A model generated the notes under the pieces. That model was not told the DNA's origin. It was given only the letters and a program-made list of their open reading frames with translations, and made no database searches. Positions 5,656 through 6,715 of a stretch of DNA of 6,715 nucleotides are shown in pieces. Made by a program: the position numbers and the translations under genes. Every line of letters begins with the position of its first letter. The first letter of the stretch is position 1. This DNA is from Patescibacteria group bacterium (GTDB taxonomy: Bacteria; Patescibacteriota; Minisyncoccia; Phycocordibacterales; UBA2100): positions 1-6,715 of the forward strand of contig JANLHO010000027.1 in assembly GCA_024654485.1 (NCBI GenBank), given 5' to 3'.

Positions 5656-6594
5656 CTAGGTTCCGTCATTTTGCGCCGCCTCCGAGAACGGTACATCCGA
5701 GCGCAGGTTTTCAAGCAACTGCTGAACTGCCGGCTGAGCGGGGTCCAGCTGGTCCAAGGCTTCAAGCGTGGAGATCGCCATATCCGTATCGCCCTGACGA
5801 TAGTACGAAAGACCGAGTACGTACATCGCGTTGGCGAATTTCGGATTGAGTGAGAGCGACTGCCGTAGGGCAAGCTGAGCTGTCGCGTCGTTGTCCGATG
5901 CGTACTGGATTATACCGAGGTTGTACCACGCCTGCGGATCATTGGGAGCATACTGAGCGGCTAGCGCCGCCGACGAGGCGGCGCTTGCCATCTCGCCCTG
6001 AGAGGCGTAGATCTGCGAAGCAAGGTAATACGCCGCGGCGAAGTCGGGTTTTATCTGTACGGCCTTCGCAAGGTATGCAAGTGAGCTTGAGGCGTTGCCT
6101 TGCAGTCTCTCCAATTGCGCAAGGCCCATGAACGGCAGAGGGTTATTGGGGTTCTCATCGGCAGCGCGTGCATACGCTTCCTGCGCCGCTTCATACGCAC
6201 CCTGTACGCTCGCCCCCGCCAGCTCGGAGTAGAGCGATGCAAGCTCCAGCCAATTTTGATAGTCGTAGCTGTTGATAGAGACCGCCTCCAGCCCGTGCGC
6301 GATCGTCTTCTGCAGCGTGTCCTGCAGTTGCTGCTTAACGGCATCCGTGCTCGTGTCGGCGGTCGCGCTCAGTATCTGAAGCTCCAGAAGCCCCAGCTCA
6401 ACCGCGGCGCGGTACGCACGGTCCGACGGGAATATTCGCAAAGCGGCCGCGACCGAAGCGGATGCGCTCGTTGCATCCGTCGTGGAGTTATAAATAAACG
6501 CGCCACGGTTCACGAGAGCTTCGGACGCGTTGACGCGGATAATGGATGTACCCGCGGCGAGAATGAAAACCACCGCTACGACAGATAAAGCCAC
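5656..6594 (-). CDS. TPR protein, probably the C-terminal part of an O-antigen-ligase/TPR protein; 5' end disrupted
   Basis: The frame opens at GTG 6594 (312 residues). A hydrophobic segment at residues 1-19 (VALSVVAVVFILAAGTSII) acts as a membrane anchor. A helical region with DRAYRAAVELGLLELQ (about 58-73) follows, then about five TPR units between residues 108 and 290, for example LPFMGLAQLERLQGN and QAWYNLGIIQYASDND, with the usual NPxx ends. TPRs are protein-interaction repeats, here probably outside the membrane. The pattern resembles the C-terminal half of long CPR O-antigen-ligase/TPR proteins, whose first half is multi-spanning; that part is absent. Upstream of GTG the frame stays open for 23 codons into a palindrome and then meets TGA, so the true 5' end is probably lost. 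GGAGAGG at 6611-6605, ten bases before GTG, could alternatively be a genuine ribosome-binding site. First gene of the probable murJ-lepA operon. Confidence 0.75.
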   Translation of the reverse strand: MALSVVAVVFILAAGTSIIRVNASEALVNRGAFIYNSTTDATSASASVAAALRIFPSDRAYRAAVELGLLELQILSATADTSTDAVKQQLQDTLQKTIAHGLEAVSINSYDYQNWLELASLYSELAGASVQGAYEAAQEAYARAADENPNNPLPFMGLAQLERLQGNASSSLAYLAKAVQIKPDFAAAYYLASQIYASQGEMASAASSAALAAQYAPNDPQAWYNLGIIQYASDNDATAQLALRQSLSLNPKFANAMYVLGLSYYRQGDTDMAISTLEALDQLDPAQPAVQQLLENLRSDVPFSEAAQNDGT

Positions 6595-6715
6595 GCTTCC
6601 GCGACCTCTCCGATTGGAGAGGTCGCGGAAGCGTGGCTGTATCTGTCGTAGCGGTGGTTTTCATTCTCGCCGCGGGTACATCCATTATCCGCGTCAACGC
6701 GTCCGAAGCTCTCGT
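6512..6715. repeat. 204-bp nearly perfect palindrome reaching the window end
   Basis: Arms 6512-6611 and 6616-6715 are reverse complements in 99 of 100 positions, with loop GATT (6612-6615). The only mismatch is A6588 opposite G6639. The left arm is the coding start of the TPR gene, so the right arm is an inverted copy of it on the plus strand that runs off the edge. Pairing is still perfect at the last base, so the true arm length is unknown. The most likely cause is a fold-back (amplification or assembly) artefact at a contig end. An inverted duplication or a hairpin chromosome end are less likely options. Confidence 0.95.

Noticed and set aside
6100..6588. Plus-strand open frame of 162 codons over the TPR gene
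   Set aside because: Exact shadow of the TPR gene. The Arg-rich, motif-free translation is typical of antisense reading of GC-rich coding DNA.
6488..6697. Minus-strand 69-codon frame spanning the palindrome
   Set aside because: It exists only because of the inverted copy, and its left part overlaps the TPR gene in another frame.

Overview
The window looks like a short metagenomic contig from a Candidate Phyla Radiation (Patescibacteria), probably parcubacterial, genome of moderately high GC. This is inferred from the gene set and style: a MurJ-like flippase with the N-terminal pattern I associate with CPR proteins, a TPR protein resembling the C-terminal half of CPR O-antigen-ligase/TPR proteins, a very small membrane protein, an FtsB/DivIC-like protein, and almost no Shine-Dalgarno sequences before the starts. 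No marker gene that settles taxonomy is present.

Layout. Positions 1-1041 hold a divergent redox module. An NAD(P)H-dependent FMN reductase-like gene on the minus strand runs off the left edge, and an HxlR/DUF24 MarR-like regulator lies on the plus strand. The shared 145-bp spacer carries a perfect inverted repeat that overlaps the -35 of the best reductase promoter, which suggests direct repression of the reductase by the regulator. Positions 1061-1183 hold a tRNA-Gly(CCC) gene on the minus strand with its own promoter. It is followed by a 34-bp near-perfect palindrome that may be its terminator or a protein-binding array. The gene-free stretch 1184-1428 contains an unexplained long inverted repeat. 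Next come an FtsB/DivIC-like division protein (minus) and a 43-residue membrane protein (plus), which share a divergent promoter region.

Positions 1996-6594 form a minus-strand run in the order TPR protein, murJ, lepA, all in one direction with short gaps, so probably one operon. It links cell-envelope work (lipid II flipping, and possibly surface polysaccharide polymerisation) with the translation factor EF4/LepA. LepA carries an extra linker of about 20 residues between its G2 and G3 motifs. That linker is encoded by DNA that folds into a long hairpin, next to a second perfect 12-bp inverted repeat.

The right end (6512-6715) is a nearly perfect 204-bp palindrome: two 100-bp arms, one mismatch and a 4-base loop, running to the last base. 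It most likely marks a fold-back assembly or amplification artefact at a contig end. A real inverted duplication or hairpin end cannot be excluded from this sequence. It means the 5' part of the TPR gene is probably missing. I see no CRISPR array, transposase, phage gene or recognisable new defence system.
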